The notes under the pieces: model-generated
The model's database searches: none
What the model saw: only the letters and a program-made list of their open reading frames with translations
Told to the model about the DNA's origin: nothing
Source of the DNA: Petrosia ficiformis
Taxonomy: Eukaryota; Porifera; Demospongiae; Haplosclerida; Petrosiidae
Direction: 5' to 3'
Length of the DNA: 64,000 nt
Assembly (NCBI GenBank): GCA_947044365.1
Contig: OX345636.1
Location: forward strand, 21,616,548 to 21,680,547
Program-made: the position numbers and the translations under genes
In this document: positions 22,401 to 29,118 of the stretch, piece by piece
Layout: every line of letters begins with the position of its first letter
Position numbering within the stretch: the first letter of the stretch is position 1

Positions 22401-23122
22401 CAACTAGGGACAAATAGCTTTGGATTATTTATTCTTCCTGTGTTTACTTTTTTCTATTCTTTGTTTTTACTCTTCTATCTCCTTTTATAATTTATTTCAC
22501 ATTAAGTGTCTGATCCCAAATTTAAGTCTATATATATTGTTACTTGTACACTTCATTAGTATTGAAGTATAGTGATTCAATTTTGTACTCAGAGGTCTGT
22601 ATTTCATATATAAGAACAGGAAAAAGTATGTAATTATTTCATTCATGTAAAAATCTTATTATGTTATATATTTATAATTAGATATCTACAATTATATCTA
22701 CTCTTTCCCTTTATGACGAATAATTCTATTTTTCAATTCCATTCTGTAGTTGTCGTGCTTTTAATATACCATACTATATTGGAATGGTGGTTCCTTTCTT
22801 GATTATTTACATTTTCAACTGGATGGTATTTTTCATTATAATTGTCTCACTGTTTCGTAAAACTTGGACATCAAAGAATTTCAAGAAAAAACAAGAAAAC
22901 ATTTCCTTTGTTCGTCAACAGCTTGTCATTGTCACAGTTCTGTCCATCTTTTTCGGTTTAGGATGGGGCATTGGATTAATTGCTACTCAGGATATTTACG
23001 ATAATAAATTTGTTCGTGACATGGTTGCTGCTCTGTTTGTGATTATCACTGCTTTTCATGGATTATTTCTGTTCATTATGCACTGCCTTCGTTCAAAAGA
23101 TGTTCGAAATGTTTGGAAATAA
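16241..23122 (+). CDS. Adhesion GPCR (Ig-Ig-EGF-Ig-HRM-GAIN-GPS-7TM)
   Basis: Exons: 16241-16498, 16556-16885, 16941-17060, 17119-17406, 20073-20222, 20364-20548, 20610-20741, 20802-20896, 20945-21395, 21452-21503, 21560-21672, 21740-21870, 21925-22187, 22275-22341, 22593-22625, 22750-23122. Phases agree at every junction. The product is a cell-surface receptor: Ig and EGF modules for ligand or adhesion, an HRM-like Cys/Trp segment, a GAIN domain with a GPS cleavage site, and seven membrane helices. The first exon is phase 1, so more ectodomain lies upstream; the Calx-beta/VWA exons of gene A fit in phase and orientation, and no start codon or promoter is seen between them. An antisense LINE fills the intron at 17407-20072. 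Oddities are a frame conflict in the HRM exon and an in-frame stop right after TM7. Vertebrate ADGRV1 is a known Calx-beta-bearing adhesion GPCR, but Ig/EGF/VWA content differs here. Confidence 0.82.
16556..16885 (+). CDS. Ig-like domain 2 exon
   Basis: 330 nt, phase 1-1. Classical Ig landmarks: VTFNCTA (first Cys), KIIWRRNG (Trp), DADSGNYFCTA (second Cys), closing with VLTVS. Single-exon I-set-like domain. Confidence 0.9.
16941..17060 (+). CDS. EGF-like domain exon
   Basis: 120 nt, phase 1-1, encoding 40 residues with six cysteines: NYCSNSPCLNGRC, then LCTCDEGYTGHKC. Cysteine spacing and the CxCxxGYxGxxC ending match EGF. Donor is GTTGAG. Confidence 0.93.
17119..17406 (+). CDS. Ig-like domain 3 exon
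   Basis: 288 nt, phase 1-1. PPTIEIHP start, SLTCTASGNPIP, IIWYKDN, then DRGFYHCEAKS. A canonical Ig fold with both cysteines. Confidence 0.92.
17407..18045. other. Intron sequence left of the LINE
   Basis: No coding signal. Contains GAGAGGTGCTGC and GAGCACCTCTC motifs (near 17595 and 17680) that form a loose inverted pair. Ends at a GATA microsatellite that is the LINE 3' tail. Confidence 0.6.
18046..20035 (-). mobile_element. 5'-truncated non-LTR retrotransposon (LINE)
   Basis: The element runs antisense to the GPCR. Its 3' end is a short tandem tail (TATC on the minus strand) at 18046-18066, typical of CR1/L2-like LINEs. The 5' end is lost: the reading frame stays open upstream of the first ATG to about 20025, with no endonuclease domain. 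The junction lies only about 40 bp from the next GPCR exon. Confidence 0.85.
18289..19917 (-). CDS. LINE ORF2 fragment: reverse transcriptase
   Basis: 542 codons with no stop. RT motifs in order: NYRPISVLPVISKVMERI, QSGFRPNHST, ALFLDLSKAFD (first catalytic Asp), GVPQGSILGPLMF, and MYADDTTIY (YADD active site), then SYLGVSLD. The C-terminal region resembles the CR1/Jockey type. The start shown is the first ATG inside a longer open frame (to about 20025), so it is a truncated ORF2 rather than a natural start. An uninterrupted frame suggests a young insertion. Confidence 0.93.
   Translation of the reverse strand: MATGIDAQISGVSLTVHETTNDVMPKFEFMPADESTVLGLLSNLDVCKTTGCDNIQARALKLTAEAIARPLCNLINRSLTTTQIPLEWKSANVTPVPKNGDEMQMENYRPISVLPVISKVMERIVFNQLYDFLQQHSLLSQHQSGFRPNHSTQDVLIKTVDDWRKSVDQDYVVGALFLDLSKAFDMINHELLLKKMRLEFGVVGRAEEWFRSYLSGRRQRVCVGQATSPWMTPRFGVPQGSILGPLMFILFVNALPKAVKHCSTNMYADDTTIYTAAETTEQALETLSIDANSTMDWYRQNKLIVNVEKTHLMVIGRRYRKMEINEAKLVLQDVELRPEQTVSYLGVSLDDQFKWKDHVKKIRSKCFMGLAKLRRVCKDLPMAVRKKLYCAMIQPHTDYCSVVWDQLSVELKNKVEVIQNVGMRIILGAPRTETGTSLRQKLKWTTLAQRRKLHALTVAHKCIYGAKPKYLRGKFQLISEARERQTRASSSAKVCLDRPRTECYKQSFEYSTAKHWNSLSPRISSLTETKPFLEACKKVLYR
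20073..20548 (+). CDS. GPCR exons preceding GAIN: linker and HRM-like segment
   Basis: Exon 20073-20222 (150 nt, phase 1-1) begins ENSLEMIPIAITLITEE. Next is an HRM-like segment: AKVQCPCGN, RYCGGDF, GQWTNPDITPC. The residues from 20282 (DGCRSKITEIPSYQSGN) look like the start of HRM, but that frame ends in TAA at 20368-20370. An AG at 20362-20363 gives an exon 20364-20548 in correct phase, bypassing the stop but losing the first HRM Cys. Either a frameshift has occurred or the shorter exon is real. Confidence 0.68.
20610..21503 (+). CDS. GPCR GAIN domain exons
   Basis: Exons 20610-20741, 20802-20896, 20945-21395 and 21452-21503. The alpha-helical start (LATNQRIEQLQDITDNGN) leads into the beta-rich part with FQ/VQ-type strands, LDPPVSISF and EPLCSFWNP, the conserved PV-x-I and C-x-F-W features of GAIN domains. 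Junction phases are 0, 2, 0 and 1. Confidence 0.85.
21560..21672 (+). CDS. GPCR GPS autoproteolysis motif exon
   Basis: 113 nt. Encodes GDWSPDGCKID, then YVTCFCNHLTSFSILL. The W, the C-x-C pair and HL|T match the GPS, where cleavage falls between Leu and Thr. The catalytic triad residues are intact, so self-cleavage is expected. Confidence 0.93.
21740..23122 (+). CDS. GPCR seven-transmembrane region
   Basis: Six exons. TM1: YIGIIISIFCLLITIIS. TM2: LLINLCLALIGLYITFIF. TM3 starts at GLCAFVAATLQYFF, with the Cys that pairs with the NC in extracellular loop 2. TM4: TPIFIVLFCFAP. TM5: MVVPFLIIYIFNWMVFF. TM6: LSIFFGLGWGIGLI. TM7: LFVIITAFHGLFLFIMHC. Class B2 features (Trp in TM6, GLFLF in TM7) are clear. 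A very small 33-nt exon (22593-22625) encodes part of loop 2. The frame stops at TAA 23120-23122 just after RSKDVRNVWK. Confidence 0.9.
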
Positions 23123-23482
23123 TTGTTTTATGGGAAGTTTAGTGATCAATTTCAGATGTATTATTCACACGCCAGAAGCTCAAAAAATACAGATACTTTG
23201 AGAAAGAAAGTCAGTACATCCACTCTCCCTCTAAAGGAAGTAATTGACAAGAAAATGGCAAAGGAAGAAGCAGGAATGGAGGAATCTACTTTTAATGAAA
23301 CCACTATAGATTTGGATACTAGTGGTGAAGAACATGAGAAACAGGAAATGAAGAAGGAATTGTCGAATGCAGAAGTAAAGATGGAAGAATCTTCTTTCAC
23401 TATAACATTAGAATGTGTAGACGATGATGGAGAGAATGAAGTTGATGTGAATCCCACTGATCCAAAAACTGATCAGTGAATG
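23123..23482 (+). pseudogene. Cytoplasmic tail reading frame cut off by an in-frame stop
   Basis: Immediately after the TAA the same frame stays open for 118 codons to TGA at 23477-23479. It starts LFYGKFSDQFQ, as expected for an adhesion GPCR tail following the RNVW segment, and is acidic later on (EEAGMEESTFNETT). Coding-like composition suggests it was recently part of the protein. Other readings are 3' UTR, stop read-through or a sequence error. Confidence 0.6.
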
Positions 23483-24221
23483 CTTATATTTACAAACTAG
23501 TGTCTTTGTTCTTTATTCATATTTTGTTGTAGCAGTTTTGCTGCTTTCCCACGGGTTCAAACTATATATCTATATATAATTATCCTTGTCTGTCTGTCAA
23601 ATTCACCCGCAACAAAGACCCAGAAAATCCTATACGTAAGAAACCATGGCGACCACGTTAAACCGCGCCCATAAATTTGCAAATGGAGAAGAGAGAAAAA
23701 GAGTTAAAAAGTTGTTTTATTAATTTAAACTTGGATATTCTAGTCTGTGTGCAGAGCAAATGAAAGCAATCACATCTTTTGCTTCTGGAAATGACGTATT
23801 TGTGTCGTTACCTCAGTACTGGTTTTGGGAAGACATTGTGTTATTTGTCAACATCATGGCTACTATCGATGTTATTTACCACTTCTCTCAGCTGTATATA
23901 AACAGGATGGCCTTCCGAAAGTCGTCTCTTTCTTGTACCAGCACCACTACTTGAAAGTTTTCTACAACATTCCAGGCAAATGGACATCGTGGAAACACGT
24001 GAACGTTAATTACAATAATTAATTGCATTCTTTGAATTCCGTCGAGACAGATTCGCGTTTCGCCAGATCCTTCCTGCGAAGGGGCTGGGCTCGCCAGACT
24101 AGGCTTGTATGGTCCAATCCTGGTTGCTAGGAGTGTGCAGGACAAACGAGTATATTGATGCCTAGGCTGGAGATGCTGGAGGTCTCTTCGAGTCACTAGA
24201 TCCAGCCCCCTGTGGGGCATT
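23483..24221. other. Repeat-derived intergenic sequence
   Basis: GCTTTCCCACGGGTTC near 23541 is shared with the dispersed repeat at 55755 and 62463. A transposon-end-like block at about 24060-24107 (GCCAGATCC...CAGACTAGGC) is an inverted relative of the end at 24222. No gene is recognised. Confidence 0.5.
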
Positions 24222-24278
24222 TCTAGTCTCGCGTAGCCAGCCCCTCCCACTCTAACGAAGCGGAGAGGGTCTGGTAGA

Positions 24279-24654
24279 CTGTAAGCCAGGGTTCTCGTTA
24301 GGCTTTTTTTGAAGGGTACAGAACCCTTCTTAACATGAAAAGTACCCTTCTTGAAGGCTCAAAATACCCATTGTACCCTTCTTGAACTGTATATTAACAT
24401 ACAATATTATGTAAGGTTGTTTACCGCTAGCTGTTTGAAGCTGTAGTTGATAGCCATCATAGCCTAGAGTCTTCTGACTGACATCTATCCTCGCTTTCTT
24501 TTTAGGAGGCATCTTGACACGCTGTAAATGAAACTCACGTGGTCAAACTTAGTGGGCGTGTACATGAATGATTAATTATAAGCTAAGAAAGTTCCGCGCG
24601 CTTCGCGCGCGTACCCTTCTTACAGAAATTTCTGGCGAGAACCCTGCTGTAAGC
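24279..24654. mobile_element. Nested hAT-type MITE with 8-bp target duplication
   Basis: Element 24287-24646 (360 bp) starts CAGGGTTCTCG and ends CGAGAACCCTG, and is flanked by identical CTGTAAGC at 24279-24286 and 24647-24654. Eight-base duplications and CAGGG termini are hAT hallmarks. The uninterrupted target is preserved in the other arm (near 25995-26010). A 60-codon minus-strand frame at 24330-24512 starts MPPKKKARIDVS, plausibly the nuclear-localisation start of an ancestral transposase. GAAGGGTAC subterminal repeats occur at both ends. Confidence 0.92.
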
Positions 24655-25102
24655 TAAGCTTTCGTTCAGAAAGCTACCGTAAATTGATAGGCGTCAAGAG
24701 GCTTATAAGTAGCTGCCTTAAGTGTTGCGTGTGCGTCTATTGGAATCTGACATGCTTATCTTCTAGTATGTGTTATCTGAACGTGATTTCAGTCTGAAAA
24801 AGAATTTATTGGATACTTTTTGAGTTTTCAGTGAAGCTATAATTATAAAGTTTGGAATTTCTGATGATTGTGGTCTTATCTTCTGGTGACTGTTATTACT
24901 TGAATTGTAAATTTGTAATTATTTTCAGCTTGTTTCAGTAGTGATTAGTGGAAACCTTGTGAAGTCTATTTGGAGTCAAAACATTGAGTGTTACTTCGGT
25001 GATTGCTGTCTTATCTTCTGGTAAGTGTTACAAGTATAAGTTTCAGCTTTAATTAAATGAATTTGTTTCAGTATTACTTGTGATTGAGATCTATTTCGTT
25101 TC

Positions 25103-25408
25103 CTACTCCACTTGGGTAATGCAAGATACATTCCCAGCATATCCATGACGGCATTTTTTTTCTTCAGCCGTCTTTAACAATTCAGGTAATTTTTCAACCC
25201 GTTGCTTACAGTTGTGGCAGATGAACAAACTCTTCAATTGGATACAATCAGAAAAGGATACTCTGAATTGCTCTTCACTAAATTTATCAAATATTTTTCT
25301 AACTGCACTTGCTGCTTTTCCATTCATTTTCTTCCTCTTTACTTTATACGTTCCTTGACTAACATCACACTTGCAGAGAAGACAGACCTCAGTAGTCAAA
25401 CTTGCCAT
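25103..25408 (-). CDS. Transposon-internal Cys-rich ORF (101 aa)
   Basis: ATG frame between the inverted arms. MASLTTEVCLLCKCDVSQG then LFICHNCKQRVEKLPELL gives two CxxC pairs about 50 residues apart, suggesting a zinc-binding N-terminal domain of a transposon protein. No transposase catalytic core is visible in this window. I do not recognise the family. Confidence 0.5.
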   Translation of the reverse strand: MASLTTEVCLLCKCDVSQGTYKVKRKKMNGKAASAVRKIFDKFSEEQFRVSFSDCIQLKSLFICHNCKQRVEKLPELLKTAEEKKCRHGYAGNVSCITQVE

Positions 25409-26064
25409 TATAATTTAAATGGTTTCTACAGATACTATAACAAGAAAATGAACTTCAAAAGGTTATACAACAAGTAACATATACCAAAGATAAGATCACA
25501 ATTCCTGAAATTCCAAATGCAGTAAACACCTACAGTAACAATCAAGACTTTTGTTCCTAAACAGAAGTAATACTGAAACAAATTCATTTAATTAAAGCTG
25601 AAACTTATACTTGTAACACTTACCAGAAGATAAGACAGCAATCACCGAAGTAACACTCAATGTTTTGACTCCAAATAGACTTCACAAGGTTTCCACTAAT
25701 CACTACTGAAACAAGCTGAAAATAATTACAAATTTACAATTCAAGTAATAACAGTCACCAGAAGATAAGACCACAATCATCAGAAATTCCAAACTTTATA
25801 ATTATAGCTCACCTGAAAACTCAAAAAGTAAGCTTATCCAATAAATTCTTTTTCAGACTGAAATCACGTTCAGATAACACATACTAGAAGATAAGCATGT
25901 CAGATTCCAATAGACGCACACGCAACACTTAATTAAGGCAGCTACTTATAAGCCTCTTGACGCCTACCAATTTACGGTAGCTTTCTGAACGAAAGCTTAG
26001 CTTACAGTCTACCAGACCCTCTCCGCTTCGTTAGAGTGGGAGGGGCTGGCTACGCAAGACTAGG

Positions 26065-27023
26065 GCATTTCCAGCACATCTGGACTACCTCATCTACAGT
26101 GTTCCAGTTCCAGTTCCAGTCTATTTCGTCCATTGCTCCAGTTCCAGTCTACCTCGTCCTGGGACCAGCCTTGTGTGGCACCTTTTCCAGTCATCCGTCT
26201 ACTTGCAATGCTTCACCTGGACTGGCTCATTTTCATGAGCTCCTCTTCTACAAGGACTCATTTTCATTGAGATTTCTCTTCTGCAAGGACTCATCTTTAT
26301 TACTGCTCATCTTAATGGCCATTATACTTTGAAATAATTATATTGTTTTTTTTTGTATTTTCATTGTATTTTTCTTTGAAATGTTCTTGTATTTTGAATT
26401 GTATTTGCAATATAATTATCAAGGAATTATCACTAACAATTCATTTACTTAACGAAATAATATAACTTTATTTTCGATTCATTAAATAATAATTAAATTT
26501 AGTCTGAAAAGCCTATGATTAATGAAAATTAATTATTTTTTAATAATTATTTTACACAAAATAAAATAAAAATTATAAATAATATACTAATAAACACTTA
26601 CGGGCACATGTGCCCAGGATGGACGCGGTATTACCTTTTGTATTGCCACAGCATGTTTTAACAAGTCACCATAATTAGTCTGAAGGTATTCTGGCTTCAG
26701 TGTTTTTGAAAGCTCTTATGGCGCACCATTGGCCCAAAGAGCTTCTTATTTAGCACTGCGAAGTTTTCTCTTTGGGCCAGTGGCGCAGTTAATTATGATT
26801 ATATTGTCACTAACAGCATTAACTCTTAGTTAATTAGCTCAAGATGTATTCTCAATGGCGCACATACTAACCATTTTTGAGCCGAGCTTCAAAACTTATC
26901 AAAAAACCTGTCTGGCTTATATAACTCAGACAGACACAAAGGAAGTTTTTTGTCATGAGACATAATTTGAACCATAATTATGGTTCCACTAAAGATGGAT
27001 GGCTGGTTTACATGAACAAGAAG
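26065..27023. other. AT-rich intergenic sequence with a hairpin
   Basis: CCAGTTCCAGTTCCAG direct repeats occur at 26103-26150. An inverted repeat, GGCGCACCATTGGCCCAAAG against CTTTGGGCCAGTGGCGC, lies at about 26719-26786, resembling a small foldback element. Otherwise very AT-rich with no gene seen. Confidence 0.55.
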
Positions 27024-27860
27024 CTAAAGAGGCTCAGTCTCTTCATGTGTAAGATCTTCAAAAGCAGGTGTAAGTGACTTCGATGTTTCAGGTGTGGATG
27101 ATGAAGGAGATGGTGATGGTGTGTTGGCTGGTCCGAAATTTGATGATTCTACAGTTGCAAGACTTTTCTTCTTTCCTATGAAATAATTACATTTAACGGG
27201 AGCACACTGCACCTCCTCTACACCACTGGGAATAACCCAAAATGCCTGACACGGAGTCTCTAATGCACACCATAGATTCAACAGCCCATAAAAACAATGT
27301 AACATGTGAGCAACACTCACCCATTGCAGTCCCACCATACAATCACAGTGAGCAGAAAGAACTTTGCCACTTGGTTCAACAATGATCCAAGGCATTAGTG
27401 GTTTCTCACCCATTTTTTGGGAATGGTTTACCTCCAAATTATCAAAGAATATAGAACATTTTTAAAATTGCTTGGCTAGGCATACATATAAGCTAGACCT
27501 ACCATAGCAATGACTTCATCTCCATCAGTGAAACCTCTCACTAATATCTCTTTTGCCCAGCCAGATAGAAAGGTTTTGTAGCAGTCTAAGCTTTTGTAAT
27601 TCATCAGGTCTTCTCCAGTGTATGGACTTGGAGTAACTAACAAATACATTCCAAGATTAACGTAAGCTTATCTACTTAGCCACAAATCAACATTATCCCT
27701 CCATTCATTTCTCTCAGTCTCATAGAGATCTAAGCCCCCAATAATGCTAAGTTTGTCTAGATAACTTTTTTTAGCAGCTTGATCTTGCAATGAGGAGAGA
27801 TAGCAGTCCTATAGAAACCTCTTCCTCTTTGTAGTCGCTTGATTTATAATTTTAAATTAC
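27024..27860 (-). pseudogene. SWIM zinc-finger protein gene, disrupted
   Basis: Read on the minus strand. An upstream part at about 27660-27850 encodes KKSYLDKLSIIGGLDLYETE. An exon ending at 27503 encodes GEDLMNYKSLDCYKTFLSGW. The next exon, from about 27433 down, has KPLMPWIIVEP and AHCDCMVGL, the first half of a SWIM finger (CxC...CxH). Directly after GL a 4-base insertion shifts the frame; the expected ECCSH half is present only in another frame. A second shift returns to AFWVIPSGVEEVQCAPVK. Two frameshifts make it non-functional. The family, a SWIM protein of unknown role often linked to YqaJ-type domains, is recognised from this motif order. Confidence 0.7.
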
Positions 27861-28115
27861 ACCACTGCTATATATACTCCACTGAACCAAATTAATAATT
27901 GTACAATAGCATGAATAAATACCTACTGTAGCCAGGTGAGCGGGACCCTTGTGGAAAAGAGGATCATGACCAGAGCGTATTCTGAACTGGATGAACAAGT
28001 TGAGCAAGCTGCTGCAACTACTGTTGGCACTAATTGAAAGGATGAGATTATTTACCATGTAAATAACTGAAATAATCATTAAACTTAATATCACTTAATT
28101 CACCTACTTATTTAT

Positions 28116-28257
28116 GCCAAAGATGATTCACCTCCCCAACATGTATGGCACTTGTACCACTTTTGGACAGTAGGTACTTTTCCAAAGGCATCGCATTGCA
28201 CAATTTTGAAGCCCACAATCGCAAAAGCAACTATTTGTTCCCATGGAGTAGACCCTG
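28116..28257 (-). pseudogene. Inverted fragment of the UBR-box gene
   Basis: The reverse complement matches the gene at about 28630-28804 closely, from the end of box 1 into box 2 (it includes CFCDCGLQNCA and the VPTVQKWY region). It lacks about 30 bp between those parts, roughly the RCKAGEKCS segment. It lies head-to-head with the intact gene, about 150 bp from its start. Confidence 0.8.
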
Positions 28258-28410
28258 TACAGATCAGCAGAACTTTTAACACCCCCATCTTTTAATTCCA
28301 TTCAATAACCTGCTCCTTTTAATAACATGAATAATCATAATAACTTGTAAAACAAGGCGTGGTCTTTCTAAATTAACTTGAGGGTGTGGCTCACTGCCAG
28401 ATCAAGGAGA

Positions 28411-29118
28411 ATGTCGATAATCAAAGAACGTATCCTCTCTGACCTACCTATCCAAGAACCCTCTAAATTACGCGTAATAGTAGGGAGAAATGACACGAAA
28501 TGTACCTATACATCAACCAAGACACACTATGTTGAACAAGAGTTCTTTCGTTGTGAAAGCTGTTTTAAAGGTAAACAGAATTGTGGTGTATGTGCACCCT
28601 GTGCTAGAACTTGCCATGACAATCACAGGGTTTACTCCATAGGAACAAGTAGTTGTTTTTGCGATTGTGGGCTTCAAAATTGTGCAATACGCTGTAAAGC
28701 TGGTGAGAAATGTTCATACGATGCCTTTGGAAAAGTACCTACTGTCCAAAAGTGGTACGAGTGCCATACATGTTGGGGAGGTGAATCATCTTTGGGCTGT
28801 TGTGAAGACTGTGCAAACGATTGCCATTCTGGACATAAACTAGCACCTCATGCACCATCATCTTTTTTTTGTGATTGTGGCCATAATAAGCACAATCCTA
28901 ATGTCTGCACATATCATTCCACTGGCAGCAATTTCCATAAGCAGCCTTTCTACTTTTGCCACAAATGTTTCACAAATCCTATCACTGAAGGTTGTTGTTA
29001 CCAGTGTACAAAGCACTGTCATGATGGACATAGAATCAGTTTCAAGGGCATAATTTCAGCTTATTGTGACTGTGGATTAACTGTTTGTGCTATAAATTGT
29101 AAAATACCTTGTAAATGA
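28411..29118 (+). CDS. Intronless protein with three UBR-type zinc-finger boxes
   Basis: 235 aa. Three tandem Cys/His boxes cover residues about 31-95, 101-166 and 166-230. Each follows CxY...FxCxxC...C..C...CHxxHxx...CDCG...C, the UBR-box pattern that in N-end-rule E3 ligases binds N-degrons and zinc. The protein has nothing else: no RING, HECT or F-box, only a 30-residue basic/polar N-terminus. The last Cys of box 2 serves as the first of box 3. The ATG at 28411 is the first in frame after an in-frame non-ATG stretch. No intron is needed, unlike its neighbours. It could be a retrocopy, a transposon cargo gene or a small adaptor. Confidence 0.82.
   Translation: MSIIKERILSDLPIQEPSKLRVIVGRNDTKCTYTSTKTHYVEQEFFRCESCFKGKQNCGVCAPCARTCHDNHRVYSIGTSSCFCDCGLQNCAIRCKAGEKCSYDAFGKVPTVQKWYECHTCWGGESSLGCCEDCANDCHSGHKLAPHAPSSFFCDCGHNKHNPNVCTYHSTGSNFHKQPFYFCHKCFTNPITEGCCYQCTKHCHDGHRISFKGIISAYCDCGLTVCAINCKIPCK

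Larger units (their letters stand above)
24222..26064. mobile_element. Long inverted-repeat DNA transposon with internal Zn-finger ORF
   Basis: Left arm about 24222-25078 and right arm about 25561-26064 are reverse complements of roughly 480-500 bp once the 368-bp nested insert in the left arm is removed. Outer ends carry TAGCCAGCCCCTCCCAC and GTGGGAGGGGCTGGCTA. The middle (25080-25560) holds a minus-strand ORF. The superfamily is unclear; foldback architecture with terminal repeats this long is unusual for an autonomous element. Confidence 0.8.

Noticed and set aside
24330..24512. Independent 60-aa gene starting MPPKKKARID
   Set aside because: It is wholly inside the 360-bp MITE and ends without a domain; treated as transposase residue.
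26036..26332. 98-codon plus-strand frame
   Set aside because: Composed of a transposon end followed by CCAGTTCCAG repeats; no domain or splice context.
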